64,000 bases of DNA, taken from Chrysaora quinquecirrha (Eukaryota > Cnidaria > Scyphozoa > Semaeostomeae > Pelagiidae). Both the position numbers and the translations under genes were made by a program. The notes beneath the pieces were generated by a model. The model saw only the letters and a program-made list of their open reading frames with translations. It made no database searches and was not told the DNA's origin. Below, in pieces: positions 12,191-23,958 of the stretch. Each line of letters begins with the position of its first letter. The stretch's first letter is position 1. The stretch lies in NCBI GenBank assembly GCA_014526335.1, contig JACTAT010000012.1:1025318-1089317 (forward strand), read 5' to 3'.

Positions 12191-13211
12191 ATTTGGAAAA
12201 GTTTCCATTTTGAGATAATTTCCAAATCCAAGAACTGGTCTCTTTCATGACCCCTTGATTCCTTAGGTCTTTAACTTTTGCAGCAACAATTTATGCTTAA
12301 CTGAATAAAAAGCTATCTTGAAGTCAATGCAACAGATCAATGATGGAGATCTCATTTTCGAGAATGTTCTTTCCACAGCTTCTGTACTTTTTGGTAGTGC
12401 AGTTATCTACAGCATAATTGAGGCATGATCCTTGTATCCTACACTCGATATTTCCACCAATTTGACCTTTCTTCCTTATTCGAGATAAGCAACCAAACTT
12501 TACCTCGTTATTCTTGATAGGCGAAATCTTCAAACAATGCTATTTCGTTCTCTTGGGTTGTCACGTCATGATGTGATTCTACAGTATGATTAAGCTGGCG
12601 AACGCGAACTAGCCTACAACACCAAAGGAGAAAATATCAAGATGATCAAGATATCAAGATTAGGTCTGTGTTGTACACTGGTACACAACCACACAACCAC
12701 AATAACCACATCTTGGTGAAGCTTCTTTCCCCTCAAAATCGTTGCAGCTGCCACAATTTGTGTACTTTCCTCTCAGGACTCCTCTGTTTTGGATCTCCAT
12801 AACTTGGTCAAATCCGAGACAAGAGCCCTTGAAACTTTAATGAAGCTTCTGGAAATGATTGCTTGAATAGAAATGTTCCAGGCGTCGAACCAGGAAGATG
12901 AGCTTATAACGTTTTTCTTGACCCTCTAGGGGAAGTTAAGGCAACACATCAAAACAAGTCCACTCATTAGAACGGAACGGAATTGATTTAGAGAACTGCT
13001 GCTATCTTAGTGTGTGTTGTGTAAAAGCTCGTTGAAATCAACATAATTCTATGCTTGAATAGCTTTTTTAATTTTCGTATACAAAAGGATTAAACAGGTT
13101 CTTGGGGTTGCCAATAGATTCGTAGAGTTACGTTGTTCAGATTGTGCCAAGGAATTAGGCTGTTTGGCGGCGTTGTGGACGACTTCTGAACTGAGGATAT
13201 GGCCAAATATG
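12191..13211. other. Non-coding stretch
   Basis: I see short frames only. There is a locally repetitive 'ATCAAGAT' run near 12638-12662 and a CACAACCACA run near 12688-12710. No feature is assignable. Confidence 0.35.
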
Positions 13212-15905
13212 TAAGTAAGTTGAGACTTGTATAATAGCCTCTACTGAATCCAAGCGGATCTAGAAACGAGGCTTTCCCTTGAGCTGTCAACGGCTGTTTC
13301 CAGGCCTTCTCTGTAACAAAAATTCTTCGGCATAGGGGCCAAATTATATTGTGGAATGATTCATCAGCATTTCATCATCGCTTGAATTCATAAGCATTAA
13401 AATGATGGTCCATTTTCTGATTTCATGTATCTTGGAATTCCAGATTTTGCAGCGATCTGATCTAGCAAGTTTGGTGTATTTTGCATCGAGGCAGAAGTTT
13501 TTAATATGAAATTTTCAGGTTCAATTGTTTCAAACTTTCTAATAGAGGCATGATATCTTTTAGCTTAACCTTTTCCTGCATGAATCTTGATTGTGTGAAG
13601 GAAAAAATATCTGAACGTTGAAATATGCATGTTCAAGGACTTAGAAGTATATAATGCTCAACTTCTTGGGTCTGAGCACCATGGTTGATTTGTCGTTGTA
13701 TTCTCTGCATTTTTCATATTACATCCAACTTGAAATAGTCTTCTCTGATGTAGAGTAACAAATGTGTAGTTTTTGTGAAATCTTGGGCTTGTTTTTTGGC
13801 GAAAGTGGGTGCCTTATTTACTGCAGAATGGTCATAAGTGAAAGCATATCCATCCGCATCGAAAAATGCTCCCACAAAATGACCAGAAAATTGGCGCCTA
13901 GCATTCAGGCTTGCTGCTTCATCTAGACGATAGGAGACACCTCTTGTTGCTCATATTCGAATATCAAGATTATTAGGAAATATGGGTGTTTTCGAAACGT
14001 TCTGTGGCGATAGGCTCTGAGAAGCGGTTTGTCTCATCTACCAAACAGTAGACGCGTTAAGCAAAAAAGACAAGTAATATTGCATTCCTTGCATGGCACC
14101 TGTACTCTGGATTGCTTCCTTCGTTTATTATTTGATATTTCTTGGCTCATGCTTCGGGCAATAACATCCTGGTCCCTGTTTCTCTTTTCACTCTCTTTGG
14201 AATACAGGAAGGCAGCAAAGTCTGAAATTAATAATGATAGCTTTAATTGCCTTATCCACTCTGGCACGAAATACAGCATGCAACAACATTCTTTACTGCT
14301 GTTGACCTTTAAAAAGATATACAACCACAAAATAACTCGATTTAGTTACAGAAATTGAAAGCATACTAAACAATCATTATGATAATTGTAAATGAATAAA
14401 TGGGACTAAAAGAAAAGAATAAGCTGCGTAATTTTCTGTAGATTAAAGTTGAAGATATACAGAAAAGTATTAACGGTAATTAATTCTGTGAATGAGATAT
14501 TTACATTTCTCGTGGAGGAGGTGATCGGAAGCTGAAGTATTTCTTTCTAAGTTTTCTTTTCAACTGAGTGTCTTCATCTTTTCTCTCCTTCATCTGCCCT
14601 ATAAAAAATGATGTTATGGAGGACTTTCTGATTAACTCAATTTTTGCAGAAGCAGGGAAGGGGCCACTGCATTTGGGAAGCCACTCCCCATCCATCCATT
14701 GCACACACTTATTATTAGAAGCCGCTTTGCGAAAACGAATACGCGCTACATGTCCGTTTTTCACTTTCCCAATAGATAAAACTCACGAGAAATTCTACTG
14801 CTAGCTAGCTATAGCGAGTTTCTAGCAAATTCTACTGCTAGCATTTTTTATACAGGGTGGCCAAAAAAAAGGGACCCCCTTAGGTAAATAATTTCTGAAT
14901 AAATTTTGTCAAGGAGGAATTTCATCAAATTTATACCAGGTAATATTCAAGTCAAGTGCGCTATCGTGTAGAAATATGTTGGTGATAAGAGCTTCCATCT
15001 CGGCGCAATGGGATATAAATTCGTGATGTCCAAAAACCAGCTGTTTGTATTCCATCATTGCGTACTGTACTGCAATGGTGCGTGAAGGAGAATCATTATC
15101 CCAGAGCCAGAGTAAAATTGTCACGACCATTAATGTATGGTCAGTCATATTAGAGAAGTGTATTGAGCAGGATTGAGGACATTTTGAATATCATTTGACT
15201 GAAAGAATGAGTTATTGATTTTTCTGTTTTGTTGCGTAAAGATTACGTAAGGGTATAAAGTTGCATATTTTGTTACAGTACGTTTTTGGATCGTAAAGTT
15301 TAAAAGTCAATTTATTCAGAGATACTAACCCATATCATCATGATATTTACATGATATATTTCACTTGAGTTGAATATCATGTAGTATTAATTTCATGAAA
15401 TTTCAACTTAAGAATAAATTATTTATAAATTATTAAGCTAGGGGGTCCCTTTTTTTGGGCCACCCTGTATATGCGAATGGAAGAATATATTAAGTCGAAA
15501 AGTTTCACTACTTATAACATCTCCTAAGATGTTACCATAAAACAGCAGTCAGATAAGTACAGCATATTTCTTTGCGGTTGTTTTACTGTATTACTTCTTG
15601 CCGCAAAGTAACCTCTCATTGTTAGGATTTATAGTGACAAAATTATATCAACAGTTGAATGATTCAAGTTGAATATACTTGAATGTTGTTTTTCCCTTAC
15701 AACCTCCTTACTCATTATTTTGAGGTTTGATTAATTTCTGATACCATAGTTTTCAAAAACTAACACGTAAAAAGAGCAATCTAAGTTAATCTGGACTCTG
15801 GAGGTGGTATTTTGAAAAAGTTTCCTGGGAGCATACCCACAGACCCCTCTTTCAACTATAAACATTTCTTGATTGGTTTGGGGCCCCTTATTTGCATTCC
15901 CCCGA
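13212..15905 (-). repeat. Dispersed coding repeat family X, copy 2 (longest)
   Basis: 13212-13985 aligns to copy 1 (6108-6925). 13895-14160, 14452-14850 and 15471-15905 align to copy 3 (31343-31618, about 33150-33540 and 33870-34330). The minus strand holds protein-like but frameshifted segments, for example GHFVGAFFDADGYAFTYDH near 13870. The far end carries the motif TTTGAAAAAGTTTCCTGGGAGC-like followed by CAGACCCCTCTTTCAACTAT and GATTGGTTTGGGGCCCCTTA, also present in copy 3. This G/C-rich end resembles the interior of cnidarian TIR elements with CAGTGGCGTAGC ends. The 619-bp MITE at 14851-15469 is a later insertion. The parent protein is not recognised. Confidence 0.6.
14851..15469. mobile_element. 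Mariner-type MITE, 619 bp, TA target site
   Basis: The ends are TACAGGGTGGCCAAAAAAAA and, in reverse complement, TACAGGGTGGCCCAAAAAAA. Both continue into GGGACCCCCT, for inverted repeats of about 30 bases with one or two mismatches. The element sits between TA dinucleotides. TACAGGGTGG..CAAAA ends are typical of Tc1/mariner elements. The minus frame of 79 codons inside (14909-15148) is not a transposase. The same position in family X copy 3 (near 33865-33880) lacks the element, which defines its borders. Confidence 0.8.
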
Positions 15906-17118
15906 ACTAATGAAAATCCTTACAAATACCCTTGTTAACATTATAAGCATAATTACGGTTATTAACGAATCAACAAGGCTGCGAAAATTACGAAAAGTAT
16001 ATATTAAACGACTACTCTCAATATTAGAAGAATAGCGCAAAACAACCCTACTATCATCATTAAGAAACCCGCAATCTAAATTATCTACTTTCATACGATC
16101 AAGAGAGTCATTGCAGGTAGAATTCTTAGCTTCTTGGCTGGATATGAGTGGTTTTGACAGACTGGGTATATCGAAAGCCTGGGTGATCTCAACCACAGCC
16201 GGGTCGGTTGCATTTATGGGCAAATTTGCAGATGTTAGCGGGGCTGCTCGCAAGCAATGGCGATGTTCTGTCTGAAGAACCCATTGACACCGCTGGAGGG
16301 TTTGTTTGGAAAAAAAGAGTATTCGGCCTGCTGTTCAGCGGGGTTGCCACAGAAAATTTTGAGCCACAATTGCTGATCTATTCTTTCCCATGAAAAGGAT
16401 TGATTGTTGGCTACTTGCTGGCGGAATTTATAGTCATAAATCATCCATGAAACGGACTTGAAGGTCTTAGTGGCAGAACGTATGGTTTCCATTAGCTCGC
16501 TTGCTTTAGACGGAAACTTTGCAACGAGTACCTTCATGTACGTGGTAAAGGCGATCGTCCAATCATTAATATCAGCTATTTTAGCTTTTTGGCCTAGTTT
16601 TCTTGACAGTTTTATCTGGGAGCTATTATCCAAAGTCAGGGAGTATTCGTTGTCCCCTGGGCAGAGGGATAGTGACCGGCAAGAGTTTGTTGAGATAAAA
16701 AAACTCACCATTTTGTATTGAAGTGATAAACGAAGCAGGAATGCTTGCATTGTACCCAGAATCAGGAACTGCAGGAGTAGTCGCTGGCAGTTGCGGGATG
16801 ATCCTTGCTCCTTCACTGGCGAGGCTTGAGCATGCTTCTTCGAGGTCCCTGGTCCTTGCAAGCGCGGATTTGTTCTGGTTCTGTATCTGCATAGCTTCTT
16901 CTGCTGCTCGTTTTGTTGCTGCGGGTATCGCTGTGGCCATCACTGAGCTGACTATCTGTTGTATCTTTTTTAGCTGTTCTGAGGTGAAGATTTCATCTTG
17001 TTCTGAGCTTCCTTCAGGAGGGTTGAGAGACATCGAACTTAAGAGTATTTACTCTAGTTGTACCTCTGCTGCTTCTTCGAGAGGCAACAGGAGCAGAATT
17101 TGCTTTCGATTTTGGCAT
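15888..17118 (-). pseudogene. DIRS-like retroelement ORF1 (Gag-like), frameshifted
   Basis: The frame probably starts at Met 17118 (MPKSKANSAPVASRRSSRG), shifts near 17040 into the frame MSLNPPEGSSEQDEI, and shifts again near 16660. The last part reads FPSKASELMETIRSATKTF, then SVSWMIYDYKFRQQVANNQS and FSWERIDQQLWLKIF, ending at 16235. The order 'K.LP....L.L', 'I.D...W..AF..Y...', 'YD..FR...A.....W..ID..LWL' is a signature of the ORF1 of DIRS-like and related retroelements in invertebrates. A basic, Ser/Arg-rich N-terminus like MPKS...SRRSSR fits. 15888-16253 continues the coding strand in another frame. ORF1 likely binds element RNA. Two frameshifts make it a pseudogene. The DIRS assignment is by resemblance; no tyrosine recombinase or reverse transcriptase is visible here. 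Confidence 0.6.
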
Positions 17119-17479
17119 GACGAAGTCAATCAAACTAGTAACAATATTTCTTCTAAAGTTTTCCAACACGAAGTGAAGGATTTCTTCGGGACCGTAATTT
17201 AAATTTTTTGGGTGGTTTTGCCACGTGATTTATAGCTTAACATCGATTGGTTGCCCTTAAACCCGTGGAGAGTTTCTCGTGTTCTGATTGGTCGATTCGT
17301 TCTGTTTCATTCATTAGCGTATTTTTCTACCATATTTATTTTGGATTGGGGTGGCGAGTTCGTCTGCGCCAAAGATTGTCATTTCTTATCTTTGCACCTA
17401 GCGGTTACTACCAACACCCTACGTTACTAAACTTTTTACAGAGAGGTGCTTGATAAGTGGTGAAATCCTGGTGCCCTTT

Positions 17480-18986
17480 CGAGAAACCGAACAAACTAAG
17501 GATTAACGTTTTGCTGTTCTTGGCCAGCTTTGAAAGAGAAGAGCAAAATTTACCAGCCTCTTCACGATATTGAGGCTATTGCTATTCGATTTTGTTGCAA
17601 ATTTAACCCGATTCATAGTGCAATGAATCGACAATATAATTAGAAACGCTATTACCAATGAAATTATTACATTCAGATTTGTGATAGAATATAAAGTCAG
17701 GTAAAAAGTTTGTGTATGCACTTACAGATGATGATTTTGATAAATTTCGCGGAGTTGTTAGGATTGTTTCTCTCGTCTGTTCGTTGAACTGGTCGATTGC
17801 TCTCTGTTGCTGCTGTTGTACAGCTTTCTCTTGAATGGAGGTCGACGTTGTCCTCTCCATAAAAATCATTTTTAAAGAAGATGCGGAAGCAAATCTATCG
17901 GAAGTATTTCCTTGTGTGGGGTTAGCATTACGGTCCCTTCTTTGGTTAGAAGATGAGAGGATATTCTGGCCTTTAAATTTTATTTGATTCCAAGTTCTTA
18001 GTGAGTTTACTGAAGTCGTTTCAAAATAAGAAAGGACCATATTGATTATCATCCATATTAAATCAAAAGGCTTGATATTCCCTCTTCAGCGATGGCTTCA
18101 TGGAAAGACGTCGTAGAGAAGTCAAATTTGCAGTGACATGCCCAAAATGGTCGAGGGCATCAACTTATCTACTCATTCTTCCGGGTTCAATAAAAGATTA
18201 GTTGCTTGCAAAGTATAGCACGCAACTGTTTGCGAAATCTGCTGAATATTGCTTAGACGAAGATCATATTGCTTTTTATGTGCTCTCAGATTTGACCATG
18301 CCTCTTTATTCACCTTGACCGGAAATAGACTTGTGCATTTTGCAGGGCGGTTATGTTTTCAAGAATGGGATTCAGTTTATCAGATGGAAGTATTCCACCA
18401 CTCCCTTTAGAGTTTAAAATTGAGGCAAATTTTGAATTAATGTCTCCCGCAGTTTTTAAAGGGGGTTCTATAGTGCCTCAGCTAAACAGTATAGCAGTTT
18501 CTGACTCCGAGTTTCGCCCTGGTCGGCTGCTGTAAGCAACTCGTTGACTTCTGCTGACAAGGAATTATCATCCTAATTATCGCTGGTAGCCTGTAATCTT
18601 ATAGCATCAGAGATTTCATCATCTACAGCCCGGATAGATTGACATCTGGGATCTACATTGATAATCCCGCCTAATGCTCCGGTGGAAACATTGCTATTTT
18701 GCCCGGTGGGCTTCATTTCAATTTGTACGGTAGACATACTTGCGAGTGTGTCAGTTGACCCATTTTCAGAAAACCCGGTGGGGAACGACGGCGGTATCGG
18801 ATTAGAATTTACAACAAGTTGCATCAACAATTTTGACATAGATCCCAGGCTAGGATTAATATTAATAAGGGCGCTGTTTAGATCGATATTAGCTTGCTTA
18901 TCGGGTTGCTCGTTATAATTCTCTGTATTTTCAATGCGGGCCTCAGTCTCACTGCCACAGAGTTCAGGGTGAGAGGAAAATTCCAT
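17480..18986 (-). pseudogene. Second retroelement ORF1 relic with KVNKE.W..L motif
   Basis: Upstream, an acidic 137-codon frame (18986 to 18573) starts MEFSSHPELCGSETEARIEN. Further along, near 18350-18190, another frame reads RPAKCTSLFPVKVNKEAWSN, then LRAHKKQYDLRLSNIQQISQ. The pattern 'RP.NC..L...KVN.E.W..L......D..LQ..Q' is one I associate with invertebrate DIRS-like and similar retroelement ORF1 proteins. A Gln-rich basic frame follows (18052 to 17603), and near 17560-17500 a segment NFALLFQSWPRTAKR may be the start of a pol-type ORF ('GRL..F...W...T'). Several stops and frameshifts break it. It lies head-to-tail upstream of the ORF1 relic at 15888-17118, so the two may come from two elements or one rearranged element. 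Confidence 0.5.
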
Positions 18987-19569
18987 TTTCTAAGAAAACA
19001 TATATAACTGTTAAACCAATCCTTTTAATGAATTTGGACTCAAACAATTAATATTCATAATGTGTGAAAGAAAGGGTACGAAATTCAAATCAAGACAACT
19101 TTGAAGCTTTGAACAGCGAGAAAAAACGCAGCCGTATGCCAGTGGTTTAGAATTCGCAATGACCAGTGACGCATGCGCTCGCATCTCTTTTGATTCCGTA
19201 GTGATGTAGCTGATTGTTAGGAAAAATAACAATCACCTTTGATCAACTCTGTTTTTTCCTTCTCTTGAGACAAAATTGTTAAATCACTAGTTCAGAGATA
19301 AACACGTGATGAAGCAAAGTTTATTTGTAAATAAACTACAGTAATAATCTATACATCAAAACATACAGACCAGCAGCTTGGAAACTAATATTCAATTCCT
19401 TAAGCACTGCTTCTAGGATATTTAGATCAGAATGACAAAACAACAAGAAGAAACCGATTTGAAGTTTTCTGAATACAAATATTAAAATTTCACTTGTTAA
19501 AACCTTACTCTTCTCTATCATTTTATTTATAATTACTTCATTTTCTATTATTCCGACGAGATCTTCCAT

Positions 19570-19911
19570 TTGCCAAATCGTACTCTGATTTTTTAGTGCT
19601 CTCGATAAACTGCTCTAGAGCAACCACAGGACATAAAAGCTTACGTAAATTATCTGTAAGGCTCTAAGGTTCTTATGCGTATCCTTTTCGTCGTCAGCAA
19701 GAGAAAAATAGTATGATGACCCTTGACCACGAAGGAAGGCAGGACATCTCTTGAAACGGGCATCAGCAGACCAACCACTCGCTGTGGCGCAGCACTCATA
19801 ACTTCGAAGCCACGCAACGAAATCACCAGAGTCGAGTTTATCGGGCAATACAGAAAGTTGAGTAGTAGTGATTGTGTATCTCGGCTTCTCAGCTCTGACC
19901 TCTGTCACCAT
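19570..19911 (-). pseudogene. LTR-retroelement Gag N-terminal fragment, copy 1
   Basis: The frame starts at ATG 19911 with MVTEV and continues LPDKLDSGDFVAWLRSYECC, then FKRCPAFLRGQGSSYYFSLA. The pattern 'F....DF..WL..FE.CA.A..W....+...L...L.G.A..YY..L' is the N-terminal capsid-like region of Ty3/Gypsy-type Gag in invertebrates. A one-base shift near 19655 carries the frame on (NLRKLLCPVVALEQF) to about 19600, beyond which Gag similarity stops. The matching region of copy 2 is at 21974-22359. No protease or polymerase is visible. The likely primer-binding site overlaps the start codon. Confidence 0.65.
19898..19910 (-). promoter_or_regulatory. Candidate primer-binding site overlapping the gag start, copy 1
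   Basis: TGGTGACAGAGGT on the minus strand begins with TGG, as expected for pairing to a tRNA 3' CCA end. The same 13-mer occurs at 22347-22359 and 36082-36094, each at the start of an MVTEV-type frame. Which tRNA would pair is unknown. Confidence 0.4.
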
Positions 19912-20129
19912 ATGTAGCGCTTTAGGGTTCTCAGAGCGGAGACAGAGAAAACACAACTTTCACATCAGACTTGAAATCACGACTGAATCTCGAAGTCTTT
20001 CGCTATTCTTTATAACATAAATGTGATGACATACAATAAATAATTACAAAGATTACAGAGATACAATGCTTCGATGACATGCGAATATAATAAACTAGGC
20101 AGGGAATTTTCCACTACAATCTAAGGATC

Positions 20130-21075
20130 NNNNNNNNNNNNNNNNNNNNNNNNNNNNNNNNNNNNNNNNNNNNNNNNNNNNNNNNNNNNNNNNNNNNNNN
20201 NNNNNNNNNNNNNNNNNNNNNNNNNNNNNNNNNNNNNNNNNNNNNNNNNNNNNNNNNNNNNNNNNNNNNNNNNNNNNNNNNNNNNNNNNNNNNNNNNNNN
20301 NNNNNNNNNNNNNNNNNNNNNNNNNNNNNNNNNNNNNNNNNNNNNNNNNNNNNNNNNNNNNNNNNNNNNNNNNNNNNNNNNNNNNNNNNNNNNNNNNNNN
20401 NNNNNNNNNNNNNNNNNNNNNNNNNNNNNNNNNNNNNNNNNNNNNNNNNNNNNNNNNNNNNNNNNNNNNNNNNNNNNNNNNNNNNNNNNNNNNNNNNNNN
20501 NNNNNNNNNNNNNNNNNNNNNNNNNNNNNNNNNNNNNNNNNNNNNNNNNNNNNNNNNNNNNNNNNNNNNNNNNNNNNNNNNNNNNNNNNNNNNNNNNNNN
20601 NNNNNNNNNNNNNNNNNNNNNNNNNNNNNNNNNNNNNNNNNNNNNNNNNNNNNNNNNNNNNNNNNNNNNNNNNNNNNNNNNNNNNNNNNNNNNNNNNNNN
20701 NNNNNNNNNNNNNNNNNNNNNNNNNNNNNNNNNNNNNNNNNNNNNNNNNNNNNNNNNNNNNNNNNNNNNNNNNNNNNNNNNNNNNNNNNNNNNNNNNNNN
20801 NNNNNNNNNNNNNNNNNNNNNNNNNNNNNNNNNNNNNNNNNNNNNNNNNNNNNNNNNNNNNNNNNNNNNNNNNNNNNNNNNNNNNNNNNNNNNNNNNNNN
20901 NNNNNNNNNNNNNNNNNNNNNNNNNNNNNNNNNNNNNNNNNNNNNNNNNNNNNNNNNNNNNNNNNNNNNNNNNNNNNNNNNNNNNNNNNNNNNNNNNNNN
21001 NNNNNNNNNNNNNNNNNNNNNNNNNNNNNNNNNNNNNNNNNNNNNNNNNNNNNNNNNNNNNNNNNNNNNNNNNNN
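20130..21075. other. Assembly gap (Ns)
   Basis: A run of 946 unknown bases separates the two gag copies. It may hide retroelement sequence, because both flanks carry gag relics on the same strand. Confidence 0.99.
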
Positions 21076-21089
21076 GTAAAAGAGATAGG

Positions 21090-21960
21090 AATTTTCTAAT
21101 TTATTTTATCTTTTCGAGATTTCATCAGCTTGTGACGCTAATGTCTTATGATTTTCTTCAAGAATGAAGCAGCGAGTCTGACATTCTTTTAATTCTTTGT
21201 TGATGACATCTAATTTTGTATCGATGGCATGATTGTGTCAACTTTGTATTGAAGGTCCTTCAACGCTTGATGAACAGTTGTGAACATCTCAAAGATTTTC
21301 TTTTGCCAACTGACGTCATTAGTATTTGTTGTCTGATTTGTGCTCGGCATACCATTGGTGTTTTCAATAATGATTGGAAGTTCAATCTCGGCAGGGATGG
21401 GCATGTTGATGATAAGTTGTTCCGTGTTTAAGTTTAGGTCAATATCTATCGAGCCTTTTTTGTCGAAAATCAAGTTTACTAAACTAACATGGGATGGTTC
21501 GTCATTTTCTTTATCAATATACTGTAAGATTTCATAATAATATGAGATGAATTTCAATAAATGATCTGTGTTCCCCTGTACAATGATTTGCCTTTTTGCT
21601 GCATATATTTGAATGCGTAGCTTTAACTCTGAAGTAGTATACGTTGATATTGTTAAATTATCTTCTATTTCTTCTAATTTATAATTCTTTCTTTAGAAAA
21701 AGGATTTGAATACTCCTTTTTTCTGATTATAGTCTAAAAAATCGAGTAGAAAAGTTGCAATATTTGAGGCAGAAAACTTACATTCATCCCACTGATATTC
21801 GACGCATAATTTCCCAACGTTTTTCTTTAATATTTGTTCTTTGGCTATTTTTTTCATTTTTATCAGAACCATTTTTCCAAATTAATTTGATAAGTATCCA
21901 ATCCTCAACGACTTGGACTATATTCTCCATTTGCCACCTCGTTTGTTTAGCTTTTCAGCA
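21090..21960 (-). pseudogene. Unrecognised coding relic with coiled-coil end, downstream of gag copy 2
   Basis: The minus strand holds an open 115-codon frame (21557 to 21210) rich in Asn/Ile/Asp, for example IFDKKGSIDIDLNLNTEQLI. A shifted frame then continues as a heptad-like KELKECQTRCFILEENHKTL near 21150, suggesting a coiled coil. Upstream, about 21930-21780, a segment begins WQMENIVQVVEDWILIKLIW. Gag copy 1 is followed at the equivalent place by WQMEDLVGIIENEVIINKMI. I do not recognise the protein. It may be a sequence carried by the retroelement family in place of part of its interior. Confidence 0.35.
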
Positions 21961-21973
21961 TATTTTCAGAGCG

Positions 21974-22359
21974 CTAAAAAACGTAACCGCACCACTTGGT
22001 GTCAAGACCAGGAAAGAGTGAGGGATCTTCTTGAGCACGCAACACTCGCTGCTCAAATTCCGAGAAATAATTCTCCCAATTGATGACAGGACACAAGGCA
22101 TCTCGAAGGTTTTTAGATAATGTTGCGTACGATTCCTTCTGACCAGCTGTCAAGGAGTGGTAATAGGTGACCGCAGCACCGCGGAGAAATTCTGGTAACA
22201 CAGCTAGCTTCTTTGCATTGGACAAAGCATTTGCCGTAGCACAACAGTCGAACAGACGAAGCCACGTTAGAAGGTCATCAGAGTCGAATTTCTCAGGTTT
22301 AATTGATGACAATGCCTTTATATAAAATCCTGTAGCTCTTTTCTGTACCTCTGTCACCA
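21974..22359 (-). pseudogene. LTR-retroelement Gag N-terminal fragment, copy 2
   Basis: About 125 open codons read MVTEV-type start (the Met codon is TTG here), then IKPEKFDSDDLLTWLRLFDC, LPEFLRGAAVTYYHSLTAG, LRDALCPVINWENYFSEFEQ and RVLRAQEDPSLF. This is the capsid-like N-terminal domain of an invertebrate Ty3/Gypsy-type Gag. After EDPSLF the similarity ends, while intact relatives go on for some 80 more residues. The start ATG found in copy 1 is replaced by TTG. The frame is otherwise undamaged, so it is younger or better preserved than copy 1. Confidence 0.7.
22347..22359 (-). promoter_or_regulatory. Candidate primer-binding site at gag start, copy 2
   Basis: TGGTGACAGAGGT lies directly at the start of the gag frame on the minus strand and is identical to the 13-mer at copy 1. 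The stretch just upstream (22361-22980) would be the 5' LTR, but I could not define its outer border. Confidence 0.4.
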
Positions 22360-22369
22360 ATTTAAACTA

Positions 22370-23290
22370 TATGAGGCGCAGTTCAGCAGAAAGAGACGGA
22401 GGATAAAGACTCTTACTCTGATAATCAACAACCGAAATATTCTATATGAGCGCAAAGTACACAAGGTTGGCATTTTAATTAAATCATATTCAATCCACAA
22501 GACAGTCGTGCATGCACATGATACCCATATACATCGTAATCACAATTCAATTAATGGCAAGACACAGATTACAGCAATAATAATAATGATAATAATATTT
22601 GGTTACAATTCAATTTAATACTCAGTCATTACGTGCATAATGTTTCATTATCAACTAGAAAATGTAACATATCTTGAGCCACACGCAGGTCAAATGGAAA
22701 GGAACAACAGCAATATTAAAGAGTTGAAAGCAGCCATAACCGAAGTTATGGAGAAGTTTTTTCCATTATTAAAACCTGTGCAAAAGCTGAGAAGAACAAA
22801 CATAACAAGCGAAGGCAAATCTCGGTCTTTTTAGTTGATCATGATAACTCTGTTGTCGGTTTTCTTCGATAGAAAGTCAGCGACAGTAAAACTCACAATT
22901 TGATTATTTCGTATATAGACGTGTAAAATATAAACTCAACTCAACTCAACAGAACTCACGTTATGACTACAGAATCGAAAAAAAACTAAAAGCGTCCCTC
23001 AGCATGCGTTCTAAAGATTACGTAATTGTTTATTAGTTCAGGTCATGTGATTTTCGACACTGTTGTTATACCAAACAACACAATTATTCTTAGGCATCGG
23101 TCAAGACCTGATGGCGTCATGATCAGCTATGGATTTCCCTGTTTTTTGCCGCACCATTCTCATCCTTGATCAGTTTCATCAATGATATCACCAACGATCT
23201 TTTTCTCCATTGTGATATTTTAGTACACGTTGGTCAGCTTCTAGCGCTTGGAAATAGCGATGTACAGAGATTTTCAAAACTTCAGGCCTT
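22370..23290. other. Probable LTR and flank, no gene
   Basis: No credible coding frame is seen. A CAACTCAACTCAACAGAACTC run lies near 22936-22956, and an AATAATAATGATAATAATAT run near 22576-22600. On the minus strand this region immediately precedes gag copy 2, so part of it is probably the 5' LTR. Confidence 0.35.
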
Positions 23291-23299
23291 TCTTCTCCT

Positions 23300-23765
23300 T
23301 GTCTCCTCGATGTCGATAAATGGATACGGTTAGATGATTAAAGGAACTTGTTTGGGTTTGGTGGGTTTCGGGTGAGGCAGAAGTGCTTTAGGCACAATGA
23401 ATGAAATGGTTAAACTCTTTGTTCGGCCAAGGTTCATGCGAAAGGCGGCGTCTTAATTCAATCAAGGATTGAGGGGTACAACCTTTGGAAACTGCGAATG
23501 GACTCTTGGTTCGATAGTAGTTCTAATGCTAGTTCAGGTTGGAATTTAGTCATTGCTTGTACGAAAACATTCCATGCCTCAAACCATGTAGAAATACTAT
23601 TAATCTTTTGTTTCATGCATCCTTGGGAAGGAACTGCGATATTTGGGTTATTACCATCACCAGAATTAAGTGTTAGGTAAATTGGTTTGGATTCATGCTT
23701 CGATTGTATAAAGATACTGGGAGGGATGTGCTAAAGTCAACAAAATCTTTTTTTTTTTGAATTGC
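23300..23765 (-). pseudogene. DIRS-like ORF1/Gag fragment with WFEAWNVFVQA core
   Basis: In shifting minus frames the segment reads KIIEAIQKKKDFVDFSTSLP, then SMNPNQF and LTLNSGD, then KQKINSISTWFEAWNVFVQA near 23610-23550, and AAFRMNLGRTKSLTISF near 23430-23380. These align one for one with the relic at 58010-58850 (SMNPNQLTLTLNS, KINSVATWFEAWNVFVQA, AFRMNNGLDKTLSWS), so both belong to one family. Several stops and shifts are present. An LTR-like end and primer-binding-site-like string lie about 180 bases upstream (23938-23958), so the parent may be an LTR element rather than a DIRS element. Confidence 0.55.
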
Positions 23766-23937
23766 TTCAATTATTTTAACGTAATGAAATGTAATGTAAA
23801 AGTTAATCAATAACGCAGATTCACGGAAATCAAATCGACAATTCTAAGTAACAATAATACTGAAATCACTGCAAATTTCTGAAAATCTCTAAAAGATACT
23901 GAAAGTCAACACGAAACAAAATATATCTTCTTTCGTC

Positions 23938-23958
23938 TCCTCACACTGGGCACCAAAT
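23938..23958 (-). promoter_or_regulatory. Candidate LTR end and primer-binding site
   Basis: On the minus strand the sequence GTGATCTAACA, a CA-ending LTR terminus, is followed by TTTGGTGCCCAGTGTGAGG. LTR elements commonly have a short spacer and then a TGG that pairs with a tRNA 3' end. A second, related junction lies at 25474-25492. The LTR would run to higher coordinates (23958 to somewhere near 24600) and includes a TATATAACG box near 24280. Confidence 0.45.
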
